A stretch of 64,000 nucleotides of DNA from Gordonia zhenghanii (GCF_021738965.1 NZ_JAKKOQ010000016.1:40284-104283), one strand, 5' to 3'. Counted from the first letter of the stretch, positions 17,409-26,995 are shown. A program made the numbers and translations. Notes: a model not told the origin generated them from the sequence alone.

Positions 17409-17708
17409 ACCCTCACAGGGCTCTATGCGACGGGCTCGGCTCCCCGTGGCGTCGATGTTCGGCCCGCCGACGATCAGCTCTGCGACCTCGGCTGGCCCGA
17501 CCTGTTCCGGCCGAGGAGCGCTCACGCGCCAAGACCTCCCGCGCCAGATCGTCGGACGGCTCTGGGCCGCCATTCGCCGAGCCCCAAATGTTCGTCGAGA
17601 CGCCACCGGGATCACTCCGATTCGGTCATGGCCGGATTGTTCGAGTTCGCTTCGGACGTCCTCCGTTAATCCGGTGACCGCGTATTTCGAAGCGGTGAAC
17701 TTCCCCGG
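17409..17708 (-). pseudogene. Decayed C-terminal remnant of a short-chain dehydrogenase
   Basis: Immediately after the stop of the flavin oxidoreductase, the minus strand reads KFTASKYAVTGLTEDVRSEL, the region around the SDR YxxxK motif, with the Tyr changed to Phe. The reading then continues in a different frame as PGGVSTNIWGSANGG..LAREVLARE, and returns to the first frame as EQVGPAEVAELIVGG. Two frame shifts and the loss of the whole cofactor-binding half mark it as dead. The first shift is consistent with a 4-nt loss before PGG. Confidence 0.7.
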
Positions 17709-19649
17709 TCAGAGCTCGATACCGACCCGATAGCCTTCGGAGATCGCATGTCCGATCCGTCGAGGACTGACACAGTCGCCGATCACGCTCAACCCCGCCG
17801 CCGAACCGGCGAGCGGGCCGAACGGAGTCTGCGGCAGCCGCGGCTGGTGCCAGACCACGGCGGCGTCGGGCAGCGCGAGTCGCCCGCCGGTCAACGCCGA
17901 TTCGAGCGTGAGCACTCCGTCCACGTCCGCAAGACGCTGTCCGAGGTGACAGTGCACGCCCGCTGCGCGGAGACGCTCGACCAACGGGCCGACGCTCTCG
18001 GCGGGAATCCTCGACGCGAGCGCGCTCAGCGACGTGGCGAAGTGAACTCGTCGACCGTTGCGCGCCACCGCCTCGGCCGCGTTGTAGGCAGGCCAGAACC
18101 CGTCGCCGTCATCGAACACGACCACGGTCTCCGCGTCGTCCGACATGCCCCCCATCACCGCCTGGTCGACAGTGAACACCGTCCGACCCGTGAGCTCGGA
18201 CGGAAGGTCGGCAGGCCGAGATCCCGTCGCCACGACGACGTGGTCGGCGACATGCCGGATCTCCTGGAAGTCGTCGAGCGCGATCGGCGCCGCAAGGTTC
18301 ACGTCCACTCCGAGCCTGCGCATCTCGTTACCCAGGTAGTCGACGATATCGATCAGGGTGCTCCGATGCGGTGCGGACGCGGCGATGCGGACGGAGCCGC
18401 CAAGTTCCGGTGCGGCCTCGAAAAGACTCACTCGATGCCCGCGCTCGGCCGCCACACGGGCGGCCTCCAACCCCGCGGGCCCGCCGCCGACGACGTACAC
18501 CGTCTTCGTGCGCTCGGCCACCGAACCCGCATTCGGATGCCGGGGTCGTCCGATCTCGGCGTTCACCGCACAGTGAAGGTGCGGGTCGAAGGCGCGGCAG
18601 TCCTGGTTCACCCCGAGGCATCCGCGGATCTCCCGGAGACGACCCTCGCGGGACTTGGTGGGCAACTGTGGATCGGCGATCAACGCACGTGCCATCCCGA
18701 CGAGGTCGGCGTGACCGTTCTTGACGACGTGCTCGGCCGTCGCCACGTCGCGGATCCGCTGGCCGACCAGTGTCGGAACGCCCGTCGCGGCGCGCACTCT
18801 CGATGCCGACGGAACTGCGACCGCATCCGGGCCGGTGGAATCCTTCACATACTTTCCGCGGGTGCCGTGGGTGACGCTGAAGTAGGCGACGTCGCCTCGA
18901 TCAGCGATGTCGCGCGCGATCTCCACGCAGTCATCGATCCCCATACCGCCGGGGATCTCCTCCTCGCCGCTGAGCCGGACGCCGAGCACGGTCCCGGCGG
19001 CCATCTCGGAGGAGATCGCGTCGAGTACGAGGTGGGTGAACCGCATCCGATTCTCGAAGGTTCCGCCGAACTCGTCCGTGCGGCGATTGGTGAGCGGCGA
19101 CATGAATTGCGCGACGAGGTAACCGTGTGCGGCATGCACCTCGATACCGTCGACGCCGGCAGCGACCAGATTCGCAGCCGACGACCGCCAGCCTTCGACG
19201 ACGTCGTCGATCTCGCCAACGGTCAGCTCGTGCGGCGGATACGCGTCACGCACCGTCTTGATAGGGGACGGTGCCACCGGAGCCGAATCCGACTCCCCTC
19301 CGATGAACTCCCGCCCCAGGTGAACGAGTTGCGTGACGTACCGCGCACCGTGACGATGCGCGGCCGCGACCTTCTCCGCGGTCGCCGGGACGATCGCGTC
19401 GTTGTACGCTTCGATGAGTTTGCGCGACCGCAGAGTCGTCGTCGGATGGACCACAGTCGCCCCTCCGACGATGAGGCCGACGCCCCCGGACGCAAGCCTC
19501 TCGACGTGCTCGAGGTCGCCGTGGTCGGGCACCCCGTCGGTGACCAGGCTGGTCCCGGCGGGGAGGGCGACCAGCCGGTTTCGCAGGGTCAGCTCACCGA
19601 GTGCGAACGGCGAGAAGACGTGGGGGAAATCAGTCTCAGCCACCCACAC
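17709..19649 (-). CDS. Old-Yellow-Enzyme/FadH-type NADH:flavin oxidoreductase
   Basis: The 646-residue protein has an FMN-binding TIM barrel (about 1-340, with AAHGYLVAQFMSP and HLGREF), a cluster-binding segment, and FAD/NAD(P)-binding domains (GGGPAGLEAARVAA near 390). The layout is that of 2,4-dienoyl-CoA reductase and BaiCD/BaiH enzymes, which reduce enoyl bonds. The cluster segment reads CLGVNQDC then HC, so one of the four Cys ligands expected (CxxCxxxC..C) is Val. It overlaps the flavoprotein gene upstream by 14 bp. Confidence 0.9.
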   Translation of the reverse strand: MWVAETDFPHVFSPFALGELTLRNRLVALPAGTSLVTDGVPDHGDLEHVERLASGGVGLIVGGATVVHPTTTLRSRKLIEAYNDAIVPATAEKVAAAHRHGARYVTQLVHLGREFIGGESDSAPVAPSPIKTVRDAYPPHELTVGEIDDVVEGWRSSAANLVAAGVDGIEVHAAHGYLVAQFMSPLTNRRTDEFGGTFENRMRFTHLVLDAISSEMAAGTVLGVRLSGEEEIPGGMGIDDCVEIARDIADRGDVAYFSVTHGTRGKYVKDSTGPDAVAVPSASRVRAATGVPTLVGQRIRDVATAEHVVKNGHADLVGMARALIADPQLPTKSREGRLREIRGCLGVNQDCRAFDPHLHCAVNAEIGRPRHPNAGSVAERTKTVYVVGGGPAGLEAARVAAERGHRVSLFEAAPELGGSVRIAASAPHRSTLIDIVDYLGNEMRRLGVDVNLAAPIALDDFQEIRHVADHVVVATGSRPADLPSELTGRTVFTVDQAVMGGMSDDAETVVVFDDGDGFWPAYNAAEAVARNGRRVHFATSLSALASRIPAESVGPLVERLRAAGVHCHLGQRLADVDGVLTLESALTGGRLALPDAAVVWHQPRLPQTPFGPLAGSAAGLSVIGDCVSPRRIGHAISEGYRVGIEL

Positions 19650-20958
19650 TCACCGTCCGTGCCGCGGCACTGCCGAAGACCAGAGCCGATGCAAGGCCTC
19701 CCGCGTAGGCGCGCTTCCACAGTCCGCCGGTGTCCGAGCCCGCCGCGAGCAGCCCCGGGATCGGCGCACCTGCTGCGTTCAGCACGCGCGCCTGTGCGTC
19801 GATCCGAACCCCGTGGAACGGGAAGGTGATGGCCGGGATCGTCTCGATCACGTAGTACGGAGCCATGAGCAGCCTCTCCTGATCGCGCAGCCGCCCCGGT
19901 GCGAGTGCGTCGGTGCCGACCTCGGCGTTGAACTGCTCGACGGCGCGCACAACCGCTGCACCGTTGTAGCCCCATTCCTCGGGCAGGTACTCGAACTCGT
20001 CGAGCGTGTCGGCCTTGCCGACACGGCCGCCGCGCCTGCTCGCGACGGTCAGCTTGTCGACCGCGACCGCACCGTCGACGTACGAGGTGAGCACCCAATC
20101 GTTGTACACCCGCTCGTCGAACACCATGAGCGCACGCGACTCGCGCTGTGCGGCGAGTGCATTCGCACTGATGTGGTCGCCGATCGTCTCATCGACGAAG
20201 CGCTCCCCGTCTAGGTTGATCAGAATGCTGTGCTCACTCGAGTACAGCGACATCGCGACAAAGTCCTCGTCGGTGAAGTCGACATTGCTCGGGATGAGAT
20301 GTCCGTAGAACCCGGCGTCGTCGAACCCGGTGGCCGCGTCGACCGACTCGGCTAACCGGTAGCCCGCTCCGGTGCTGCGCGGATTGGACCGGAGAGGCAT
20401 CGCAGCCTCCGCTTCGCCCATGAGTCGGCGCCGCATCTCTGGGTCGCCCTGGAAACCGCCGGTGGCGAGCAGGACGTACCGCGACGCGACGCTCAACTGT
20501 GCACCGCCCGACGACACGACGACCCCGGTGACCGCTCCGTCGTCGACGATCAGTTCGGTGACCTCCGACCGCAGCACGACGTCGCCGCCGCGCTCGACGA
20601 TCCGCTGCCGACACAGGTCGACATACTGATTCGTGTCGAAGGCGTGGCCGCGACCACCGAAGTCCAGGATCCGCTGCTCCTGTCCGATCTCGACGCCGAG
20701 CGATGCGATCCATTCGACGCCCTCGGCGAAGCCGTCGACCAGCGCGTGCCGCAGGTCCACATCGCCACCGGAATTCTCCGCGTCCATTACCTCGTACGTC
20801 GGCGCGGTCCACACGTACCCCGCGTAACGCGCCGACCCGCCGACGCCCTCGCCCGATTCGACGACGAGAACCGAGGCCCCCGCCGTGGCTGCGCGCGCTC
20901 CCGCGGTGAGCCCGGCCATACCGCCGCCGACGACGATCAGTTCGTACTCGCTCTTCAA
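19636..20958 (-). CDS. FAD-dependent ketosteroid-dehydrogenase/fumarate-reductase-like flavoprotein
   Basis: The 440-residue protein opens with a dinucleotide fold (LIVVGGGMAGLTAGARAA) and has the FAD_binding_2 layout: ATGGFQGD in the middle and LLAAGSDTGGLWKRAYAGGLASAL near the end. Relatives introduce or reduce C=C bonds next to a ketone, as 3-ketosteroid-delta1-dehydrogenase does. The start is TTG at 20958, with AGGA 9 nt upstream; the longer open frame overlaps the lipoprotein gene. It lies between the second binding protein and the FadH-like enzyme in one operon. Confidence 0.87.
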   Translation of the reverse strand: MKSEYELIVVGGGMAGLTAGARAATAGASVLVVESGEGVGGSARYAGYVWTAPTYEVMDAENSGGDVDLRHALVDGFAEGVEWIASLGVEIGQEQRILDFGGRGHAFDTNQYVDLCRQRIVERGGDVVLRSEVTELIVDDGAVTGVVVSSGGAQLSVASRYVLLATGGFQGDPEMRRRLMGEAEAAMPLRSNPRSTGAGYRLAESVDAATGFDDAGFYGHLIPSNVDFTDEDFVAMSLYSSEHSILINLDGERFVDETIGDHISANALAAQRESRALMVFDERVYNDWVLTSYVDGAVAVDKLTVASRRGGRVGKADTLDEFEYLPEEWGYNGAAVVRAVEQFNAEVGTDALAPGRLRDQERLLMAPYYVIETIPAITFPFHGVRIDAQARVLNAAGAPIPGLLAAGSDTGGLWKRAYAGGLASALVFGSAAARTVSVGG

Positions 20959-20989
20959 AATCCTGGTTCCTTTCGTGAAAATATTCGAA

Positions 20990-22030
20990 TCAATTGGTGA
21001 ACTTGCTGCTCCACTCCTGCTGGAACCGCTCGACCGACTCCGAGGTAAGCCCCGCGATGTCCGGCAGCGGAATGTCCTGTGCACGAGCGACGGCGCCGGG
21101 GATGTCAGGGAGCGCCGACGCGTATCCCTGCGACAGCGCGATCTGCCCGTCCCGGCTCACGATGAAGTTCGCGAGCACCTGCGCGGCGTTCGGGTGCGGA
21201 GCCGCCGACAGGACGTGGCTGTACCACGGCGTTCCCCAGAACTCGTCGGCCAGACGCCAGTCGACCGGCGCGCCGGCGTTCATCTCCTTGATCAGCGGCT
21301 GCACCATCGGGGTGGCCACGACCTCACCGGAAGTCAACGCCTGCGCGGCCCCCAGCGCGCTCGGGTAGATCCTCGGCTCGAGGGCCGCGAGCCGGTCGGT
21401 GAAGTCTGATCCCCAGTGCTCATCGAAGAACCGGTACTCGTCGACCACGGCCGCGAAGCCCGCCGGGTCGATGACACCGATCTTGCCCCGCAGCGAATCG
21501 TCGAGCATCGCGCGAGGATCAGCGAGGCCCTTCGGCAGCGCATCGGTGTTCCATCCCATCGCGAAGGCGGCGCCGCTGCTCAGGAAAAACGTGTCGTTGA
21601 GGACTGCATCGCCGATCCGAAAGTCGGCCGCGTCGAAGTTCGGACCGACGACGGGCGTGGAGTAGTCACCGGACTCCGCGGCTGCGGTAACCCACGCCGG
21701 ATCGGACGACATGTGCACGTCCGCGGTGCCCTTACCCGTTCGGTGCTCGGTCTCGACTCGCGGATTGATCTCGACGTCGGTACCGCGGGTGAACTCCATC
21801 GAGATCCCGGGGTGCTCCTTCTCGAACGCCGCCTTCAGCTTCGCCAGGTTGTCCGGATGCTGCGTGGAGTACAGGTGCACCGAGCCCTCCTGCTCCGCAG
21901 CGGCGACGACTTCGTCCCACGAGCCGGAGACCGGACCGGGCGCGGCCGAGTCCGAACCGCAGGCGACCCCGCCGAGGATCAGTCCACCGGTCGCGACCAA
22001 CGCACCGAGACCGCGAATGAAGGACTTCAT
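20990..22030 (-). CDS. ABC-transporter solute-binding lipoprotein (second paralogue)
   Basis: The 346-residue binding protein has a signal peptide and lipobox GVAC (Cys24). It is very similar along its length to the protein at 26996 (shared SGSW, EGSV.LYS.Q.P.NL, PSALG.AQALTSGE, DIPGAVAR). AAGGAG lies 6 nt before the ATG. It is the first gene of an operon with the two flavin enzymes, not with a permease. An operator copy sits 15 bp upstream of the ATG. Confidence 0.9.
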   Translation of the reverse strand: MKSFIRGLGALVATGGLILGGVACGSDSAAPGPVSGSWDEVVAAAEQEGSVHLYSTQHPDNLAKLKAAFEKEHPGISMEFTRGTDVEINPRVETEHRTGKGTADVHMSSDPAWVTAAAESGDYSTPVVGPNFDAADFRIGDAVLNDTFFLSSGAAFAMGWNTDALPKGLADPRAMLDDSLRGKIGVIDPAGFAAVVDEYRFFDEHWGSDFTDRLAALEPRIYPSALGAAQALTSGEVVATPMVQPLIKEMNAGAPVDWRLADEFWGTPWYSHVLSAAPHPNAAQVLANFIVSRDGQIALSQGYASALPDIPGAVARAQDIPLPDIAGLTSESVERFQQEWSSKFTN

Positions 22031-22044
22031 GGACGACTCCTTGC

Positions 22045-22062
22045 TAAACTGATTTCAGTTCA
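22045..22062. promoter_or_regulatory. Shared operator copy upstream of the second binding protein
   Basis: TAAACTGATTTCAGTTCA matches 15 of 16 fixed positions of the island palindrome and is one of the two best copies. It lies 15 bp upstream of the lipoprotein ATG and 75 bp from the divergent alcohol dehydrogenase, so it could serve both. Confidence 0.7.
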
Positions 22063-22137
22063 GCACTGTAAGTCAGGACACACTCGCTGTCAACAGCCGA
22101 CCGTGCAACTGTAGACGTCGTCGAAGGAGCTCAACCC

Positions 22138-23196
22138 ATGCCAGCCCGCACCATGCTTGCCGTCCAGCTCGCCGCCTGGGGTCGACCACCCGAATTGCGC
22201 GAGGTCCCGGTTCCGACTCCAGTCGGGACCGAGGTGGTGATCGGCGTCCTCGCGGCAGGCGTCTGCCGGTCCGATCTGCACGTCATGGCGGCAGGCCCCG
22301 ACGACTTCGCCTATCCCCTGCCGATGACGCTCGGACACGAGGTGGTCGGCGAGGTCATCGAGGTCGGCGATCCCGGCGACGTCGGCTGGGTCGGGGAACG
22401 CGTTGTGGTGCACGGAATCTGGGGATGCGGCTCGTGCCCGAACTGCACTCGGGGTCGTGAGAACTACTGCGTGCGACTGTTGCCGGACGCAGCGGGACGA
22501 CGGACGCCGATCGGCAATGGTCTGGGCTTCGACGGCGGACTCGCCCAGGCGATGCTGGTGCCGAGCACCCGACACCTCGTCCGGATCGGCGACCTCGACC
22601 CCGTACAGGCCGCTCCGCTCGCCGATGCCGGTCTGACGGCGTTCCACGCCATCGCCGAGCACCGCGACATCATCGACGAGAAGAGCGTCGTCGGGGTGAT
22701 CGGAGTCGGAGGACTCGGCCACATCGCGGTTCAACTGCTCAAGAGGATGGGCGCCGGCACGGTATGCGCGGTCGACAACCGCGAGTCCGCCATCGCCTTC
22801 GCCCGCGAACTCGGAGCCGACCGCGCGGGTACCTCGTTGCCGGAGGTGCTCGATGGATCGCTGGCCGACATCGTCTTCGACTTCGCAGGTCACCAGTCGA
22901 CGATGACTCCGGGGCTCGCTGCTCTCGCCCCCGGCGGACGCTTCGTCGTCGTCGGAACTGCGGGCGGGGAGCTGACGCTCGGCAAGCACCTCGGACTCGC
23001 ATCCGGCTGGCGTGTCCAGGCACCGTTCTGGGGGCCCGCCCGTCACCTCTCCGAGGTCGTCGACGTCGCCGCGCAGGGCGGCATCGCGGCGGAGGCCGCG
23101 GTGTTTCCGCTCGCCGAGGCCCTCGAGGTCTATCGCCGACTCGACGCAGGCGAGATCACCGGGCGGGCAGTCGTCGTGCCTCCGCCGCTGACCTGA
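22138..23196 (+). CDS. Zinc-dependent alcohol dehydrogenase (MDR family)
   Basis: The 352-residue enzyme has the catalytic zinc motif GHEVVGEV with Cys44 (GVCRSDLH). It also has a structural zinc loop, CGSCPNCTRGRENYC, with four Cys. The NAD domain follows with GVGGLG. It oxidises an alcohol or reduces an aldehyde/ketone of unknown identity. AAGGAG precedes the ATG. It is transcribed alone on the plus strand from the shared promoter region and ends at a strong hairpin. Confidence 0.92.
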   Translation: MPARTMLAVQLAAWGRPPELREVPVPTPVGTEVVIGVLAAGVCRSDLHVMAAGPDDFAYPLPMTLGHEVVGEVIEVGDPGDVGWVGERVVVHGIWGCGSCPNCTRGRENYCVRLLPDAAGRRTPIGNGLGFDGGLAQAMLVPSTRHLVRIGDLDPVQAAPLADAGLTAFHAIAEHRDIIDEKSVVGVIGVGGLGHIAVQLLKRMGAGTVCAVDNRESAIAFARELGADRAGTSLPEVLDGSLADIVFDFAGHQSTMTPGLAALAPGGRFVVVGTAGGELTLGKHLGLASGWRVQAPFWGPARHLSEVVDVAAQGGIAAEAAVFPLAEALEVYRRLDAGEITGRAVVVPPPLT

Positions 23197-23208
23197 CCCA
23201 TCACGACC

Positions 23209-23252
23209 GATGAATCGAGCGGGCCCATTCGACGGGGCCCGCTCGATTCATC
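23209..23252. terminator. Bidirectional hairpin terminator
   Basis: A perfect 18-bp inverted repeat, GATGAATCGAGCGGGCCC and its complement, surrounds an 8-nt loop. It lies between the convergent ends of the alcohol dehydrogenase (+) and the SDR at 23278 (-). Its position makes it useful for both strands. Confidence 0.8.
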
Positions 23253-23277
23253 AGCGCATCGGTCAACCGATCGTCAA

Positions 23278-24042
23278 CTAAGCGCAGGTCCATCCACCGT
23301 CGACGTAGATCTCGGTACCTGTGATGAAACGCGAGTCGTCACCGGCCAGGAACGCGACGGCGGCGGCGACCTCCTCCGGTTGGCCCAACCGCCCCATCGG
23401 CGTGTTCGCGAGCATCGCGCGGTGGCGCTCGCTGCCCTCGTGTCGCTCCTTCAACTGGGCGGTCCCGATGAATCCCGGGTGGATCGAATTGACGCGCACC
23501 CCGCGCTGGGCCCAGTGGAGTGCGGCGTTCTTAGTCATCGTCCGCACCGCCCCCTTCGCCGCCGCATAGGCCACGCTGTTGCCCAGCCCGCCCACCGTGC
23601 CGAGGATGGAACACATGTTCACGACCGAACCGCCCCCGCTGCGCTCGATCAGCGCGCCCGCGTGCTTCATACCCAGCCAGGTGCCGGTCTGACCGACAGC
23701 GATCACCTGGTCGTACTTCTCGCGCGTCTCGTCGACCACTGTTTCCAGACTGCCGATCGCACCGTTGTTCACCACCACATCGAGACGACCGTAACGGTCG
23801 GCTACCTCGGCGACCACGCATTCCCAGTCCGATTCGAGGGCGACGTCGAGCGCGGAATGCGAGTGCGTTCCCGTACCGCCGAGACCCTCGGCGAACTCCG
23901 CGACCGGTGCGCCGGCGATATCGGTCACGACGACCGAGGCGCCTTCCTGCGCCAGTCGGCGCGCGATCTCGACGCCGATACCGCCCGTGGTTCCGGTCAC
24001 GAGGGCGATCTTGCCCTCAAGGCGAGTGGATCCGATTGCCAT
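23278..24042 (-). CDS. SDR-family NAD(P)-dependent oxidoreductase
   Basis: The 254-residue short-chain dehydrogenase has GTTGGIG, NNGA (for NNAG), the Ser in NMCSILG, YAAAK and the C-terminal ITGTEIYVDGGWT tail. It is the last gene of the transporter operon, 34 bp after the permease. This links transport and a dehydrogenation step. Confidence 0.88.
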   Translation of the reverse strand: MAIGSTRLEGKIALVTGTTGGIGVEIARRLAQEGASVVVTDIAGAPVAEFAEGLGGTGTHSHSALDVALESDWECVVAEVADRYGRLDVVVNNGAIGSLETVVDETREKYDQVIAVGQTGTWLGMKHAGALIERSGGGSVVNMCSILGTVGGLGNSVAYAAAKGAVRTMTKNAALHWAQRGVRVNSIHPGFIGTAQLKERHEGSERHRAMLANTPMGRLGQPEEVAAAVAFLAGDDSRFITGTEIYVDGGWTCA

Positions 24043-24076
24043 GTAAACGATCTCCGTTCTTAAAGTCGGGGCGCAG

Positions 24077-25783
24077 TCAGAGCTTGCTGAGGACGTTCCG
24101 GCCGCCGACGAGCATCGCGAGGCCGACGCCTGCAGTGGTCACCGCCGTCATCAGCAGTGCCATCGCCGCCACCTCGGGATACGAGCCGTTCTGCCACATG
24201 TCGTACAGCAGGGTGCCCATAACCTGAGTCGTGGACGCACGTACGAGTAGCGAGGCAGCGAACTCGTGAGTCAGGAGGATGAACATGAGCGCCACCGCAC
24301 TGAGGATCGCCGGCCGCATGAGCGGCATCATGATCTTCACGTTGGTGATGAACGGAGACGCACCACTGGTCGACGAGGCCTCGTAGTACTGGTCGCCCAG
24401 CGCCAGCATCGACGTCATCTGGAGACGCGTCGAGAACGGCACCATCAACACGACGTACACCAGGATGATCACCGCTCGTGTGCCGTACAGGATCAGCGGC
24501 GGCTCGGTGTAGGTCAGGAGGAATCCGACGCCGAAGATCACCGCGGGGATGCCAAGCGGCAACGCCGTGATCAGATCACCGAGGATCGCCAGGATCTTGA
24601 ACCGACGACCACGCACCAGCAGGTTCGCCATCATGTAACCGATCGGGATGCAGATCGCGACGGCGGCGATCGAGGTGACGATACTTGTCACGATCGACTC
24701 GATGACTGCGCTGTTGTCGAACAGCGACCGGAAGTTGTCCAGCGTGAACATGCTCCACGAGAGCGAGCCAGACCAGTACGGGGTCAACGACACGATGATC
24801 AGACCGATGAGCGGAATGACCAGCGCGAACAGTCCGTAGACGACCACCGTGACCGTCGCCCAGCGAGCCCGGGTCACCGTCGGAGCGAAGGCCTTGCCGC
24901 CGTGGGTGACGAACCGGTTCTGGTTGCCCAGGAGGACCTTCTGCGCCAACACGATGACGATGCCCAGGATCACCAGGGGTGCGCCGCCTGCAGCAGCCGC
25001 GGCGAAGTCGGCTGGCGACTCCGACACGCGTCGGTACATGTCGGTGGTGAGAACGTTGACTCCGTTGTTCTGGCCGAGCAGCAGCGGACCCGTGAACTGT
25101 CCGACACCCATCAGGAACGCGATACCGGCCCCGTAGATCAGCGACGGACGCAGCAGCGGCAGCACCACACGGAAGAAGACGCCGATCGTCGACGAACCAC
25201 TGATCTGTGCGGCCTCGAGATGCTCGGCGCTGATGTTGTCCATACCGGCACTGACGAACAAGTACACGAACGACGTCAGACTCAGACCGGTGATGACGAT
25301 GATCCACGGCACCGTGTATACGTCGACCGGGCCAGTATCCGATCCACTCCACCAGGGGAGCTTGCGCAGCAGAATGTTGAGGTAGCCGGGCCCGGGCGAG
25401 AGCAGGAACGCCCAGCCCACGATGTTGGCGACGGCGGGCATGACGATCGGGAGGATCGGCACCATCTTCAGGAAGCCCCACCGCGCCGGCATTCGGCTCG
25501 TCGCGTACGCGAGCAGCGTCCCGAAGACCATCGCGATGACGAGCGATCCGAGAGCGAGCCACACCGTGGTCCAGATCGTGTCGGCGATGTCGTAGCGGCC
25601 GTACTGGCTCTTGTATCCCTGCGCACCGTCTTCGAGCGCGAGCGACTGCAGACGTATCAGCGGAAGAACGACGAGGTAGCCGAGAACCAGAAGAATGACG
25701 ATGTATACCGCACGCATCCGCGTGTGCGGCGAAGCCAGCAGACGGCGGAGTGCCGTCCCCCGCGATCCGGTCGGCGCCGTCAT
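24077..25783 (-). CDS. ABC transporter permease, double-domain (Fe3+/thiamine type)
   Basis: The 568-residue inner-membrane protein is a fusion of two binding-protein-dependent permease domains, about six membrane segments each. Both EAA loops are visible: EAAQISGSSTIGVFFRVVLP near 185 and EASSTSGASPFITNVKIMMP in the second half. The fused layout matches the FbpB/ThiP class that pairs with Fe3+-type binding proteins. The ATG overlaps the ATPase stop (ATGA), so translation is coupled. The open frame upstream of this ATG is antisense-like Arg-rich sequence within the ATPase gene. Confidence 0.93.
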   Translation of the reverse strand: MTAPTGSRGTALRRLLASPHTRMRAVYIVILLVLGYLVVLPLIRLQSLALEDGAQGYKSQYGRYDIADTIWTTVWLALGSLVIAMVFGTLLAYATSRMPARWGFLKMVPILPIVMPAVANIVGWAFLLSPGPGYLNILLRKLPWWSGSDTGPVDVYTVPWIIVITGLSLTSFVYLFVSAGMDNISAEHLEAAQISGSSTIGVFFRVVLPLLRPSLIYGAGIAFLMGVGQFTGPLLLGQNNGVNVLTTDMYRRVSESPADFAAAAAGGAPLVILGIVIVLAQKVLLGNQNRFVTHGGKAFAPTVTRARWATVTVVVYGLFALVIPLIGLIIVSLTPYWSGSLSWSMFTLDNFRSLFDNSAVIESIVTSIVTSIAAVAICIPIGYMMANLLVRGRRFKILAILGDLITALPLGIPAVIFGVGFLLTYTEPPLILYGTRAVIILVYVVLMVPFSTRLQMTSMLALGDQYYEASSTSGASPFITNVKIMMPLMRPAILSAVALMFILLTHEFAASLLVRASTTQVMGTLLYDMWQNGSYPEVAAMALLMTAVTTAGVGLAMLVGGRNVLSKL

Positions 25784-26937
25784 CGCGCACCGCCCGCGGC
25801 CGCCATCGACACCGAGTCGTTCGCGCCGTCGCCACCGGCCGCGAACACGCGCAGCGCCGACGGTTCGAAACCGACAAGGAGGTTCTCGCCCGGCACAGCC
25901 TTCTTCAGTGAGGCGCCGAACTCTGCCGAAGACGCCCGGAGGGCCAGCTGCTCGCCCGCCACGTCGACGGTGACATCGTAGTGTCGGCCGCCGTATTCGA
26001 AGTCGACGAGTGTCGCGTCGAGCGGGACGCAACCGGCAGGAAGCTGATCGCGGGTGAAGGCCAGTTCGAGGTCGTCCGGCCGCAGTCGCGCGACCGCCTC
26101 GCTCGCATGCTCGGCGACGCGTGATTTCGGCGCGCCGCTCAGATCAACGACGTCGCCTGCGAGGGTCTCCCAACCGTGCTGACCGCGACGGAGCTCGATG
26201 CGGTTCGACATTCCGGTGAACGCAGCGACGTACTCCGAGACTGGCTGCTCGTAGATGGTCTCCGGATCCGCGTACTGCTCGATCTTGCCGGACTTCATGA
26301 TCGCGATGCGATCCGCCAGCGCAAGCGCCTCGGACTGATCGTGGGTGACGAACACCGCGGTGAATCCGAGTTCCTGGTGCAGACGGTGGATCTGCAGCCG
26401 AACCTGATCACGCAGCCGCGCATCGAGGTTCGAGAGCGGCTCGTCGAAGAGGACGAGGTCGGGCTGGGCGACGAGCCCGCGAGCGACGGCGACGCGCTGC
26501 TGCTGACCACCGCTCAACTGCGACGGGTAGCGGTCGAGGAGTCCGCCGCAGTCGACCATCGCCGCAGCCTTCTCGATGGTGCCGTCGGAGAGTTCGGCCC
26601 GCTTCTTGCGCGCCTTCAGCGGGTACGCGATGTTCTTGCGGACCGTCATATGCGGCCACAGCGCGTACGACTGGAAGACCATGCCAACGTTGCGCTTGTA
26701 CGCGGGGGTGTTGAGCTTGGTGTCCTCGTCGTACACCGGGGTGCCCTTGAACGAGATCGACCCGCCCTGCGGGGTCTCGAGTCCGGCGAGACAGCGGAGT
26801 GTCGTGGTCTTTCCACAGCCGGACGGTCCGAGGAGGACGAGGAACTCGCCGTCCTCGATGTCCAGGTCGAGGTTGTCGACGACGGTGTTGTCGCCAAATC
26901 GTTTGACCAGCTGTGAAACTGTGAATCGGGAAGTCAT
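25780..26937 (-). CDS. ABC transporter ATP-binding protein (FbpC/PotA type)
   Basis: The 385-residue ATPase has the Walker A GPSGCGKTTT (37-46), signature LSGGQQQR, Walker B LVLFDEP, the switch His in VTHDQ, and a C-terminal TOBE domain (about 290-370). It energises the permease encoded directly downstream. It lies about 58 bp after the third binding protein, and the set binding protein-ATPase-permease-SDR forms one operon. Confidence 0.95.
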   Translation of the reverse strand: MTSRFTVSQLVKRFGDNTVVDNLDLDIEDGEFLVLLGPSGCGKTTTLRCLAGLETPQGGSISFKGTPVYDEDTKLNTPAYKRNVGMVFQSYALWPHMTVRKNIAYPLKARKKRAELSDGTIEKAAAMVDCGGLLDRYPSQLSGGQQQRVAVARGLVAQPDLVLFDEPLSNLDARLRDQVRLQIHRLHQELGFTAVFVTHDQSEALALADRIAIMKSGKIEQYADPETIYEQPVSEYVAAFTGMSNRIELRRGQHGWETLAGDVVDLSGAPKSRVAEHASEAVARLRPDDLELAFTRDQLPAGCVPLDATLVDFEYGGRHYDVTVDVAGEQLALRASSAEFGASLKKAVPGENLLVGFEPSALRVFAAGGDGANDSVSMAAAGGAR

Positions 26938-26995
26938 TGGAATCTCTCAACCTTCATGGGAATAACGTGCACCGGCCGTCACGCGCAGTGTCGGC

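Noticed and set aside
17425..17733. 102-codon plus-strand frame in the gap after the TetR gene
   Set aside because: The opposite strand carries clear SDR remnants with conserved motifs, so the plus frame is a by-product.
17748..19829. Long plus-strand frame of about 690 codons
   Set aside because: Antisense to the FadH-like enzyme; composition is Arg/Asp/Val-rich low-complexity typical of shadow frames.
24266..25981. Plus-strand frame of about 570 codons, Gln/Arg/Asp/His-rich
   Set aside because: Antisense to the ABC permease; such composition is what hydrophobic codons give in reverse.
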